From: Poriferisodalis sp963663635
GTDB taxonomy: Bacteria > Actinomycetota > Acidimicrobiia > Acidimicrobiales > Poriferisodalaceae
Length of the DNA stretch: 64,000 nucleotides
Direction: 5' to 3'
NCBI GenBank assembly: GCA_963663635.2
Contig: CAXXMY010000009.1
Location: forward strand, 393,836-457,835
Positions 53,803-63,027 of the stretch are shown here, in pieces. Both the position numbers and the translations under genes were made by a program. Position 1 is the first letter of the stretch. Every line of letters begins with the position of its first letter. Under the pieces are notes generated by a model. The model was not told where the DNA came from. It saw only the letters and a list, made by a program, of their open reading frames with translations, and made no database searches.

Positions 53803-54999
53803 TCAGGGAATGACACCAGCCTGTTTCAACTGCTCGATCGCATCCCAGTCGTAGCCGTGCTCAAGCAGGATCAGCTCGGTGTGCTGACCCAGCTCGGGCG
53901 ACGGTCCGCTGGGAGCCCAAGCAGTCGCTGAGAAGTCGACAGGCGTCGCGACCATCTCGGTCGTGCCGCCATCAGGTGATGGCACCTCGACCCAGCAACC
54001 GGCGGCCTGAGCCTGAGGATCGGATCGAAACTCCAAGGTGGATTGCACCGGTGCCCACCACACATTGGTTGCATCGAAGATCTCGCCCCACTCAGCGCGC
54101 GTGCGGGCCACCATGGCAGCGTCCATCTCAGCGGTGAGCGCCGCAGTGTTCTCCAAGCGGAGCACGATGTCGCCAAAGCGCGGGTCGTCGCTCCATTCGG
54201 GCCGATCGAGCGCACGGACGACATTCGGCCAATGCCGATCGCCTTCCAGGCCCAGCATCCAGAGCCACTCGCCGTCGCCACACCGGTAACAGTTGATGAG
54301 CGGGTTAGGCGGGCTGTCGCGACCACAGGCCACGGTCTCGGCACCGGTCATCGCGGTGACGTTGTGATCCCAGCCCAGCATGTAGGCACCCAGGCGCATC
54401 AGGGAGGACTGGATGAGCTGGCCCCTGCCGCTGCTCGTGCGGTGATAGAGCGCGGCGGCCACTCCGGCCGCCGCCGCGAGACCGGTCATGTGGTCGCCCA
54501 TGCCGCCACGCTGGTAGGGCAGGTCGGCGCCTTCTGGGGTGAGTGAGCGGGCGATGCCCGCACGGGACCAGAACGTGCCGACATCGTACGTGTGGCGATC
54601 TCGTTCATCGCCTTGCAGCGACAACCCGGTCACGCTCGCGTAGATCAGCTGCGAGTAACGCTCGGACAGCGACGGGTAGTCGAGGCCCATCCGTTCGAGC
54701 CCGCCGGGCCGGATGTTCGACAGGAAGACGTCGGCAGTGGCCAGCAGTGAGTGCAGGGCGTCGAGGCCTTCCGGTTGTCGCAAATCCAGGGCGATGCTGC
54801 GCTTGCCCCGATTGTCGAGATCGAATGGGGGATTGCCGACACCCGGGTACAGCCATTCCAACGAACGGAACGGGTCGCCGTCCGGCGTCTCGACCTTGAT
54901 GACGTCGGCACCCCAATCGGCGAGTATTCCGCCGCAGGCTGGTCCGGCGATCCACACGCCCAGTTCGACGACGCGGACACCCTCCATCGGCCCGGCCAT
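53803..54999 (-). CDS. CaiB/BaiF family CoA-transferase
   Basis: 398 aa class III CoA-transferase. GVRVVELGVWIAGPACGGIL and ADWGADVIKVETPDGDPFR form the CoA-binding N-terminus, RSIALDLRQPEGLDALHSLL and LERMGLDYPSLSERY follow. The catalytic Asp of the family corresponds to GGMGDHMTGLAAAAG at about 168. Transfers CoA between carboxylic acids; substrates unknown. Downstream of an amidohydrolase and an acyl-CoA ligase on the same strand, probably one degradative operon. Confidence 0.9.
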   Translation of the reverse strand: MAGPMEGVRVVELGVWIAGPACGGILADWGADVIKVETPDGDPFRSLEWLYPGVGNPPFDLDNRGKRSIALDLRQPEGLDALHSLLATADVFLSNIRPGGLERMGLDYPSLSERYSQLIYASVTGLSLQGDERDRHTYDVGTFWSRAGIARSLTPEGADLPYQRGGMGDHMTGLAAAAGVAAALYHRTSSGRGQLIQSSLMRLGAYMLGWDHNVTAMTGAETVACGRDSPPNPLINCYRCGDGEWLWMLGLEGDRHWPNVVRALDRPEWSDDPRFGDIVLRLENTAALTAEMDAAMVARTRAEWGEIFDATNVWWAPVQSTLEFRSDPQAQAAGCWVEVPSPDGGTTEMVATPVDFSATAWAPSGPSPELGQHTELILLEHGYDWDAIEQLKQAGVIP

Positions 55000-55014
55000 C
55001 TGTCCTCCCCTGGC

Positions 55015-56353
55015 TCAACGAGCCCATCGCAATGCGCCAGTCAATCCGCCTCGCGGATCACCCGGCCGGCGCAGCGACGCGGCAGTGTACTCAACCGCGC
55101 TGGCACAGTCGCAAAGCGGTCTGCCAATCGATGCGCTCCGCCGGGGCGAGGGTGCGGGTGGTTGCGGCTGCGATCCACTCAGCGGGATCCGGGGGCACGG
55201 TGGGCGCGTCGGAGGAAAACGTGACCGTGATCCCGCGGCGCAGCAGGCTGGCGAGCGGCCACAGCCAGCTCTGCTCGGTGGCCGAGAGCTGATCGCGGTA
55301 CTTCTCCGCACGCCGGGTCACGAAGCTGGGCTGGGTGACAACAGCGACACCGAGGCGGGCGATGCGGTCGAGCTGCTCTGGCAGCGCCAGCGCGCAATGC
55401 TCAATGCGGTCGGGCTCAATGCGGTCAGATTCGGCGGACTGGGCCGTGTCGAGGATGGGTGGATTCGCTTCGAGGGCATCGAGGGCCGCTTGGAGCGTGT
55501 CGATGTCCATGGCATGAATGGCGACCGGAAAACGGTGGGCACGAGCAGTAGCGACCTGTTCGGCGATCGCGCTGTCGTCGTCGTGGGACGGCATCACCTT
55601 GGCGTGACCGACTCGCACCCCAACCTCATCGGTCGCAGCCGACAGGCCTGGCACGGTCATGCCAAAGGTCAGGCCTTCGAGTGAGTCGAGCCGGTCTGCG
55701 CCCGCCATGGCCGTGACATCAACGAACGGCACACCAGCGGCCCCTTCAGCCAGCAGTTCCAACGCAGCGAGGTCGTTGGTGTGCGTCGCATCGGTGCATG
55801 CGGTGAAACCCGCATCAACGAGGTCGGCCAGCACATCAGCGACCGCTGCCACCGTCGCAGCACGGTCGGGCCGCGGCACCGCCGCCAGCACGTCGTGACG
55901 CTCGGTGAGCACCTCGCCGGACGCGAGACCAAGTGCCCGACCCGCGGCGGTGTTAACCACGGCCACATGACCGGTGATGTGGTGGAGCACGGCCGGCCAG
56001 CCGTCGGTGACGGAGTCCAGCTCGGCAACTGTGGGATGGCGCCGCTCATTGAGCAGCGCATCGTCGTAGCCCCACACGCGCAACCACGAGTTAAAGGTGT
56101 CACCCGTGGGCACGGCGCCGCCTTGGCGGCGCGCAGCCAACGCAGCGGCGTTGCGGTGCGATACGGCGTGCCGCACTGCGGCCAGCAGCTCTTCCATGGA
56201 CGCAGCGGCATTCACGTCCAACGAGCGGCGCGTGGCGGCGCACGCCAGCAGATGCAAGTGATCGTCCCGATACCCCGGAGCCGGGGTGGTGTTCACGGGC
56301 CGAGCGAGCCCGGCGTGCTCACGCCCAGCCTCAGATCGAGCCTCAGACGCCAA
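55015..56353 (-). pseudogene. YtcJ/PF07969-type amidohydrolase, C-terminal frameshift
   Basis: Main frame 55091-56353 (420 residues): metal motif DDHLHLLACA, LHHITGHVAVVN, IHAMDIDTLQ, PDRIEHC and TVTFSSDAPT are all present, as in YtcJ-like hydrolases. It stops at CQRG, but the +1 frame continues VEYTAASLRRPGDPRGGLTG, the usual tail, to a stop at 55015. One indel near 55095 explains this. A 15-bp direct repeat gives duplicated DRIE residues. The stretch starts 11 bases inside the acyl-CoA ligase gene and is in an operon with it and CaiB. Confidence 0.65.
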
Positions 56354-57944
56354 GCTCTTCGAGCATCGGAATGAGGTCGCGGCGCAGCAGCTTGCCGGTG
56401 GAGGTGCGCGGCAGCTCGTCCATCAGGTGCACGAATTCGGGTCGCTTGAACGGGGCAAGACGCTCGCGCGCGTGCGCGACAAGGTCGTCGCTGGTGATGC
56501 CGCTGCCAGGGCGAACGACTGCAGCGGCGGCGACGCGCTCGCCCCACTCCTCGCTGGGAAGACCCACCACCGCTGCTTCGAGAACGGACGGGTGGTCGTA
56601 CAGCACTCCCTCGACCTCGTCGGGAAGCACGTTCTCACCGCCCCGGATGATCATGTCGCCGGTGCGGCCGGCCAGGAACAAGTAGTCGTCGTCGTCGAGA
56701 TAGCCGAGATCCCCTGTATGGACCCAGCCCTCGTCGTCAATGGTCACCCGGGTCTTCTCTTCGTTGCCCCAGTAGCCGTCCATCGCACGGAACGTCTGCA
56801 GCTGCACTTCGCCGATCACGCCCGGTGCTACCGGCTCGCCGCTGTCGGCATCGACCACGCGCACCTGCACGTCCTCGAGCACCTGCCCCACCGACGACAG
56901 CCGGTGCAGCTTGCGCTCTTTCTCCTCTTCGGTCCCGTCGATGCGGTGATCGTCGGGGTCGAGTACCGCCACGGTGGACGTTGTCTCGGTCTGGCCGTAC
57001 GCCCCCGCAAACGCGACGTTCGGCGGGAACATGTCGATCGCCCGGCGGACGACCGAAGGTGGCATCGGCGCTGCTCCATAGGTGATCGCTTCGAGGCCGC
57101 TGAATGCCCCCGGTGCGAAATTGGGCGCTTCGAGCACCCGGGCGAGCATCGTGGGCACCAAGAAGGCGTGCGTCACAGCGTGCGACTGCACGCAGTCGAT
57201 CCACGACGATGCTTCGAATTGCGGCAGCAGCACGACGACACGCCCGCTGTAGAGCGCATTCAGCATCGAGGTCAAACCGGCGATGTGGTACAGCGGCGCG
57301 GCCACGGCCATGCGCCCCATGTCCTCGCCTGTCGCAGCGTCATTGGCGCCCATGACGTAGCCAGTGATGGCCCCATTTGTGAGCTTCACGCCCTTGGGCA
57401 TGGCCGTGGTGCCGCTGGTGTACAGCAGAGTGCACAGCCCGTCGGACTCGACGTCTTCGGGAACGGGTAGCTCAAACGCCTCGTCGCGGGCTGCGGCATA
57501 CGACGAGGGATCGTCGAGCAGCAGCACATGATCAAGGTCGGCGGGCTTGTTCTGCGCGATCAGGTCGCTGTAGCGGGATTCGGTGAACAGGGCGCTGATC
57601 CCGCTGTCGCTGAGCAAGTGGGCCGTCTCCTCGGCACTGGCGCGGAAATTCATCGGCACCACCGTGGCACCGACGAATGCGCCGCCGAAGATCGCCTCGA
57701 CGCACTCGACGCTGTTGGTGGCGAACACTCCGACGCGGTCACCGACACCGACGCCGAGCATCGTCAGCATCCCAGCGGTGCGCGCCACATTGTCGAGCAG
57801 CTCCTGGTAGGTGACCTCGCGTGCGGTGCCTCCGGTGGCCTCCGGCACTGAGCCGTCGCTCGACTCCGTCGAGGTGTCGATCAAGATGACCTGTTCGCCA
57901 GCAATCGTCGCCGGCATGAAGAGCAGCATTCCGAGATTCACAAC
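56343..57944 (-). CDS. Acyl-CoA synthetase (AMP-binding)
   Basis: 533 aa from the GTG at 57944; the frame is open 20 codons further up. ANL ligase with LLYTSGTTAMPKGVKLTNG (about 169-187), AGAYGQTETTS (A5), VHTGDLGYLDDDDYLFLAGR (A7), MIIRGGENVLPDEVEG (A8) and the catalytic Lys in PRTSTGKLLRRDL. Fatty-acid or aromatic-acid activating type. It heads an operon with the amidohydrolase and CaiB genes. Confidence 0.9.
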   Translation of the reverse strand, partial: VVNLGMLLFMPATIAGEQVILIDTSTESSDGSVPEATGGTAREVTYQELLDNVARTAGMLTMLGVGVGDRVGVFATNSVECVEAIFGGAFVGATVVPMNFRASAEETAHLLSDSGISALFTESRYSDLIAQNKPADLDHVLLLDDPSSYAAARDEAFELPVPEDVESDGLCTLLYTSGTTAMPKGVKLTNGAITGYVMGANDAATGEDMGRMAVAAPLYHIAGLTSMLNALYSGRVVVLLPQFEASSWIDCVQSHAVTHAFLVPTMLARVLEAPNFAPGAFSGLEAITYGAAPMPPSVVRRAIDMFPPNVAFAGAYGQTETTSTVAVLDPDDHRIDGTEEEKERKLHRLSSVGQVLEDVQVRVVDADSGEPVAPGVIGEVQLQTFRAMDGYWGNEEKTRVTIDDEGWVHTGDLGYLDDDDYLFLAGRTGDMIIRGGENVLPDEVEGVLYDHPSVLEAAVVGLPSEEWGERVAAAAVVRPGSGITSDDLVAHARERLAPFKRPEFVHLMDELPRTSTGKLLRRDLIPMLEELGV

Positions 57945-58084
57945 AGCCCCCTGTGGCCCGCACGGGCATCGATCACGGCAGATATTCGCAGGTGTCATCG
58001 CCACCGCGCCAAACTGCGCGCAAGCAGCGACACAGTCTGCCCATCGCCAGCGCCGATGACTCGCCCGCCATCAAGTGAGGTCCG

Positions 58085-58090
58085 TACGCT
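58085..58090 (+). promoter_or_regulatory. -10 box of a leaderless promoter
   Basis: TACGCT, six-base spacer TCGCGC, ATG of the serine hydrolase lipoprotein. Confidence 0.6.
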
Positions 58091-58096
58091 TCGCGC

Positions 58097-59488
58097 ATGA
58101 AACGGCTCGCTTGTGCCCTGCTGGGTCTCGGCTTGCTGGCAACCGCGTGCAGCAGCACCGATGACACCTCGCCCGACACGGCGAGCCAAGGTGCAGCCCA
58201 GGCGTCAGCCACTTTTGCCGCGCCGCCGGCCACCGAAGCCGCGGCGCCGGCCACTTCTGCTTCGCCCCCGACCACCGAAGCGCCGACCTCCGCAGCACCG
58301 CCCCCCACCACGCAGGCGTCGGCACCGGCCACAACTCCAGCGTCGACTCCGCAGACCACCGAGACCGCAGAACCAGCAGCCGAGACCGTCGACGCGCTCG
58401 GCGCTGCCGTCTTGGAGTGGATGCACGACACCGGCACTCCGGGCGTGGTGCTCGCCGTCGCCCGCGGAGAGGCCGAGCCGCGCACCTTCGCCTGGGGCGT
58501 GAGCAATCTCGCCAGCGGCGAACCAATGACCCCCGATCACCACGTCCGCATCGGATCGGTGACGAAGTCCGTCACCGCGGCGGTGGTCCTGCAGCTCGTT
58601 GCGGAAGGACTGGTCGAACTCGACGCGCCGGTCGCGCAGTACCTGAGCGACGACTGGGCGCTGGGATACGAGCACGCCGCGGCGGTCACCGTGCGGGATC
58701 TGCTCGGGCACACCTCAGGCTTCGTGGAGTTCGCCGTCGACGCGAAGTTCTACCAACTTGGGGCCTCACGTCTGGATGTGCCGATAACGCCCGAAGAGAT
58801 CCTGGAGTTCGCGGCGGCCTACGGACCAGTGGCCGAGCTGGGCACTGAACGCCACTACAACACCACCGGCTACGTCGCTGCGGGCCTGCTCATCGAAGCC
58901 GTCACCGGCAACTCGGCGGCCGATGAGCTCCGGGCCCGGGTGTTCGATCGGCTTGGCCTGTCGCATACGTACCTGACACCTAGCGAGTTCCCTCCCGAGC
59001 CCACCGCGAACGGCTACGTCGGCGGCACATTCGCCTACGTGCTGGGCCCGATCCTCGGGCTCACCGGCGACAACAAGATCTCCCTCCGAGGCGCCATCTA
59101 CGTCGACGTCGGCACGATGCCCCAAGAGCTCGCCCGTTCCGCCGGGTGGACCGGCGGCGGCATCGAAGCGCGCATCGGCGACGTGGCGCTGCTGATCCGA
59201 GGCCTCTTCGCAGGCGACATCCTCGATGCGAGCCAAATCGCACTCATGACCACCGGCCATCCAGATCCCGCCAACAACGTCGGCTTGGGCATCAGCACCG
59301 ACGACATCATGGGGTTGACGGTTCACTCCCACGGCGGCGGCGTACCGGGCTTCCGCACGATCGCTGCATACGTGCCAGCGTTCGACCTCGGCATCGCCAT
59401 CACTGCCAACCTGCTCGGCATCGCCGCTGACAATGACGTGGACAAGCTGCTGGTGACGCTGGCCCCGATCCTGGCCTCGATGGGCTGA
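58097..59488 (+). CDS. Beta-lactamase-fold serine hydrolase, lipoprotein
   Basis: 463 aa. Lipoprotein signal MKRLACALLGLGLLATAC with lipobox Cys at residue 18, then a Thr/Ala/Pro-rich spacer to about residue 95. Catalytic domain (PF00144, class C beta-lactamase/D-Ala-D-Ala peptidase/esterase group): S-x-x-K in RIGSVTKSVTAAV (about 154-157), Y-x-N in HYNTTGYVAAG (about 255), and HSHGGGVPG as the third motif (about 412). Acts at the outer face of the membrane; substrate not known. Intact and leaderless. Confidence 0.9.
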   Translation: MKRLACALLGLGLLATACSSTDDTSPDTASQGAAQASATFAAPPATEAAAPATSASPPTTEAPTSAAPPPTTQASAPATTPASTPQTTETAEPAAETVDALGAAVLEWMHDTGTPGVVLAVARGEAEPRTFAWGVSNLASGEPMTPDHHVRIGSVTKSVTAAVVLQLVAEGLVELDAPVAQYLSDDWALGYEHAAAVTVRDLLGHTSGFVEFAVDAKFYQLGASRLDVPITPEEILEFAAAYGPVAELGTERHYNTTGYVAAGLLIEAVTGNSAADELRARVFDRLGLSHTYLTPSEFPPEPTANGYVGGTFAYVLGPILGLTGDNKISLRGAIYVDVGTMPQELARSAGWTGGGIEARIGDVALLIRGLFAGDILDASQIALMTTGHPDPANNVGLGISTDDIMGLTVHSHGGGVPGFRTIAAYVPAFDLGIAITANLLGIAADNDVDKLLVTLAPILASMG

Positions 59489-59569
59489 CGGGCCGGCAAG
59501 CGAAGCTCGGTCATCGGCCATACTTGCCCCGTCGGGAACTGGCCTTCGGGGCCGGGCAAGGGGGCAGCA

Positions 59570-62249
59570 GTGAGCCAGTTGTTGGCCGGCATCCGGGTGC
59601 TGGAACTGGCGACGGGAATCTCGGGTCCGTACCTGGGCAAGCTCTTCGCCGACCACGGCGCCGACGTCATCAAGGTGGAGCCACCCGGCGGCGACCCCGC
59701 TCGACGCCACGGCCCCTGGGGCGCTGCTGAGTCCTTGCCACACGACGCAAGCAGCCTGGAACGATCGCCGTTGTTCCTGCACCTGAACACCAACAAGCGC
59801 AGCGTGGTGGCAGACGTGGGCAGCCCGTCGCCCAGCGCAAATGACGTTGAGTTCATTCGGGCGCTCGTCGCGGAGTCGGACATCGTGATCGAGTCCTTCG
59901 CGCCCCGGTCACCTCAACGCCGTCGGACTGGGCTACGACACCATGTGCCGTCTGCAACCGGGCATCGTGCTGACCTCGATCACACCGTTTGGCCAGACCG
60001 GCCCGTACGCCCAATCGGGCTATCGAGGCAGTGACATCGTCACGTACGCGATGGGCGGTCCGATGTGGGGCACCGGCATCGATGGGCGCGAGCCGGTGAA
60101 GCTGAGCGGCGACGTCACCTCGTACCAAGTGGGCAACCTGGCAGCGGTCCCGACGCTGGCTGCTTTCCACATCAGCCAGCGCAGCGGCCGACCCGCGCAT
60201 GTGGACGTGTCAGCGTTCGAAGCGCAAGCAGGCACCATCGACCGTCGCACCTCATACCTCATCTACCAGGCGTACACCGGTGCCGATGTGTCCCGCGAAC
60301 CCCGTCAGCCGCAACGAGCATCCCCCGGTCGGCTTCTACCCCGTTTCCGACGGCTGGGCGCTCGTGTTCACGCTCCCCAACTGGACTCCCCGAATGGTGC
60401 AGACACTGGCCGCGGCCGGGACTGGGGCTCGGCGATGACGGCGAAGATTCACTAGCCGATCGATTCGCGAATCCCGGCTGGGTCTTCGATCCCGACCTGC
60501 CCGACATGGTCGAGGACCGCCTTGTACTCGTGGCTCTTCAGCCACACAAAGGCGAGCGTGGCAGCAGCGGCACAGGTGCACAAGTGGGGCGTGACGCCGC
60601 TGAACGCGCCCGTCGATGTACTGGACGACGAGCACTTCGCCGCCCGCGGTGTCTTCGTCCCCGTGCCCCATCCCGTGGCCGGGACCGTGACCCAGTTGAC
60701 CGCGCCGTTCCGCTTGCACTCGGGCTCAAGCTCGTCGTCGACCGCGCCACCGGATGTGGGGTTGCGTGCACCGTTGTTCGGCGAACACGACGCCGCCCTG
60801 CGTGCCCGAATTGCTGAAGGCCCCGGCAACGGTTCTTCAGCCAGCCCGGACGCCTCGGCCGACTCGGGCCAGCCGGCCCATCTCGAGCCACCCGCCTTCC
60901 GCTCGACGGCATTCGGGTCCTGGATCTCACAGTGGTGTGGGCGGGTCCTGGTTGCACGATGTACCTGTCAGATCTCGGCGCCGAGGTGATCCGGGTGGAC
61001 AATCCGTTCGTCTTCCCGACAGCCACCAGGGGCCTGATGGCTCGCCCCGCCTGCAGCGGTCGTACCCGAACTAGGGCCGCTGTCGGGATATCCGGACAAC
61101 GACCCGGGGACCGCGGCCGTGGAACCGGCAGAACATGTTCAGCTCGCACGGTCGGGGCAAGCTGAGCTGCACGCTGGACCCGCGCACCGAGCTGGGCCGC
61201 GAAACGCTGCTTCGGCTCGTGGATCACGCCGATGTGATCGTCGAGAACAACTCCCTCGGCGTGCTGGCGAAACTGGGTCTGGACTGGGAAACGGTGCACG
61301 CGGCGAACCCGCGGGCGGTCATGCTGCGGATGCGCCCATGGGTCTCGACGGCCCTTCCAGCGACTGGCTGGGCTTCGGCGCCAATTTCGAAGCACTGTGC
61401 GGGCTGACCGGACTGCGCGGCTACGCCGACGACGACCCCACGAGCCTGACGTCGGTGTTCCACATGGACCCCGCCAGCGCTGCGACGGCTGCATTCGCCC
61501 TGCTGGCAGTGCTCGGTCGACGAGACGGCATTGGCAGAGGCGACGCGACCGGCCTCGGCGAGCTGATCGAGTTCTCTCAATCGGAGAACGTGATGCAGCA
61601 CATCGGCGAGTACTTCATCGACGCTGCGGCCAACGGAACCCGTCATCATCCGCTCGGCAACCGCTCTGTCGCACGTGCGCCCCAAGGTTGCTACCGCTGC
61701 GCTGTGGACCCCGTCCGCCCGGACCAAGACGATGAGTGGGCGGTGATCGCGTGCGAGAACGACGCTGACTGGCAGGCGCTCGCCGATCTGCTCGATCAGG
61801 ACCGATCTGACGGCACCCCGGCGCTTGGGGACGATGAGCGGCTCGCAACACTCGATGGCCGCGTGGCCCATCACGACGAGATCGACGATCGCATCAGTGC
61901 CTGGGCCGAACAGCTCACCTCTGCCGAGGTTTTTCGTCAGTGCCAGCTGGCTGGGGCGCCCGCTGGGCCCGTGTTGCGAGAGTCGCAATTGCGGGCCGAT
62001 CCGCAGATGGCAGACCGCTGCTGGTTCCGCCAAAACGGCTCGACCGAGCAGGGCTGGCACAGCTTTCCGGGCCGCCAGTGGCGTTGGGACGGCCCCGAGA
62101 TGCCGTGGCGTCCGATCGGAATCTTGGGCGACGCCAACGAATACGTCTTCCGGCACATCCTGGGCCTCGATGACGCCGAGTGGCAGGCGCTCTGCGACGA
62201 AGGCCACATCAGCCGCGACTACAAGCACCCCGACGGCACACCCATGTAA
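59570..62249 (+). pseudogene. Two-domain CaiB/BaiF CoA-transferase, many frameshifts
   Basis: GTG start after AGGGGGCAG. First domain: GIRVLELATGISGPYLGKLF, ADHGADVIKVEPPGGDPARR, then ITPFGQTGPYAQSGYRGSDI. Second domain starts LDGIRVLDLTVVWAGPGCTM, LSDLGAEVIRVDNPF and ends DGTPM at 62249. No stop or start is needed between the domains once frames are joined, so it looks like a fused double CaiB protein of the Rv1866 kind. At least seven single-base slips are visible (near 59905, 60290, 60410, 60510, 60910, 61050-61120, 61335). All protein segments are well conserved, which argues for consensus errors rather than decay. Confidence 0.75.
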
Positions 62250-62326
62250 TGATGGGAATGCGCATTGGAACAACCGCGCAGCCCTGCTTCGCCTGCTGCT
62301 CACAAATGCGCGTCACACGCCACGGG

Positions 62327-62332
62327 TAGATT
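62327..62332 (+). promoter_or_regulatory. -10 box of a leaderless promoter
   Basis: TAGATT, six-base spacer GCGCGC, ATG at 62339 of the Rv2466c-like selenoprotein gene. Confidence 0.55.
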
Positions 62333-62338
62333 GCGCGC

Positions 62339-63027
62339 ATGGCAATTGACACGGGCACTGGACGCGAAGGCCGCGGCCACCGACATCGAGTTCTGGGTGG
62401 ACCCCATCTGACCGTGGTGCTGGGTGACGGCCAGGTGGGTCGTCGATGAAGTCGCCTCCAAGCGCACCTCAACGTGAAGTGGCAGCCGATCAGCCTGCTC
62501 TTCAAGAACAATCCCTCCGACCGACAGTCCGTACTACGACGCGGTCGTGGGCACCCACGGGCATCTGCGGGTGATGGAGTCGATCCGCGCCGCCGGACGG
62601 CGACGAAGCCGTGTTCGGCGTCTACTGGGATTTTGCGAGCCGCATCCACCACGACGGTGACCGCGATTTCGACATCGCGAAGGCACTCGAAGAGCTGGGG
62701 ATTGATCCCGAGCACGCGAAGGCCGCGACGGACGAGTCGTGGGACGCCGAGATCCGCTCACGCATGGACGACGGGTTGGCGCTCGTCGGCACCGACGTCG
62801 GCACGCCGATCATCGCTCTCAACCGCAGCGACGGCGACCGCGTCGGAATCTTCGGCCCGGTGATCACGCGGGCGCCCAAGGGCGAAGAAGCCCTGAAGCT
62901 GTGGGACGGCATGGTCGCCATGATGGATGTGGACGGCTTCTGGGAGCTGAAGAAGACCCGCACCGAGCGCCCCGAGTTCGGCGAGCGTCCAGTGACCGGC
63001 CTCGAACAACGGCCTCTGGGGCGATGA
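62339..63027 (+). CDS. Rv2466c/DsbA-like thiol oxidoreductase, selenoprotein with in-frame UGA (U-P-W-C); frame disturbed by indels
   Basis: The protein aligns with the mycothiol-dependent nitroreductase/DsbA-like family of Mycobacterium Rv2466c. ATDIEFWVDPI is followed by TGA (62409-62411), then PWCWVTARWVVDEVASKR. In Rv2466c this site is C-P-W-C, so the UGA replaces the nucleophilic first Cys: U-P-W-C. Downstream family sequence is clear: RIHHDGDRDFDIAKALEELG, DVGTPIIALN and the FELK-type tail FWELKKTRTERPEF. A SECIS-like hairpin starts 14 nt after the UGA. Indels are needed near 62350, 62460, 62515 and 62590 to join the frame, in a stretch where neighbouring genes show the same problem. 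The stop overlaps the next start (ATGA). Confidence 0.72.
62426..62444 (+). promoter_or_regulatory. SECIS element of the Rv2466c-like selenoprotein
   Basis: GACGGCC (62426-62432) pairs with GGTCGTC (62438-62444), seven pairs including one G-U, around the loop AGGTG. The loop begins 21 nt after the UGA and has G in its second position, meeting bacterial SECIS criteria. The sequence also encodes conserved residues of the protein. Confidence 0.68.

Noticed and set aside
55091..55093. TGA at the end of the amidohydrolase main frame as selenocysteine
   Set aside because: The conserved tail continues in a different frame, not in the same one, so a frameshift is the explanation and there is no redox motif.
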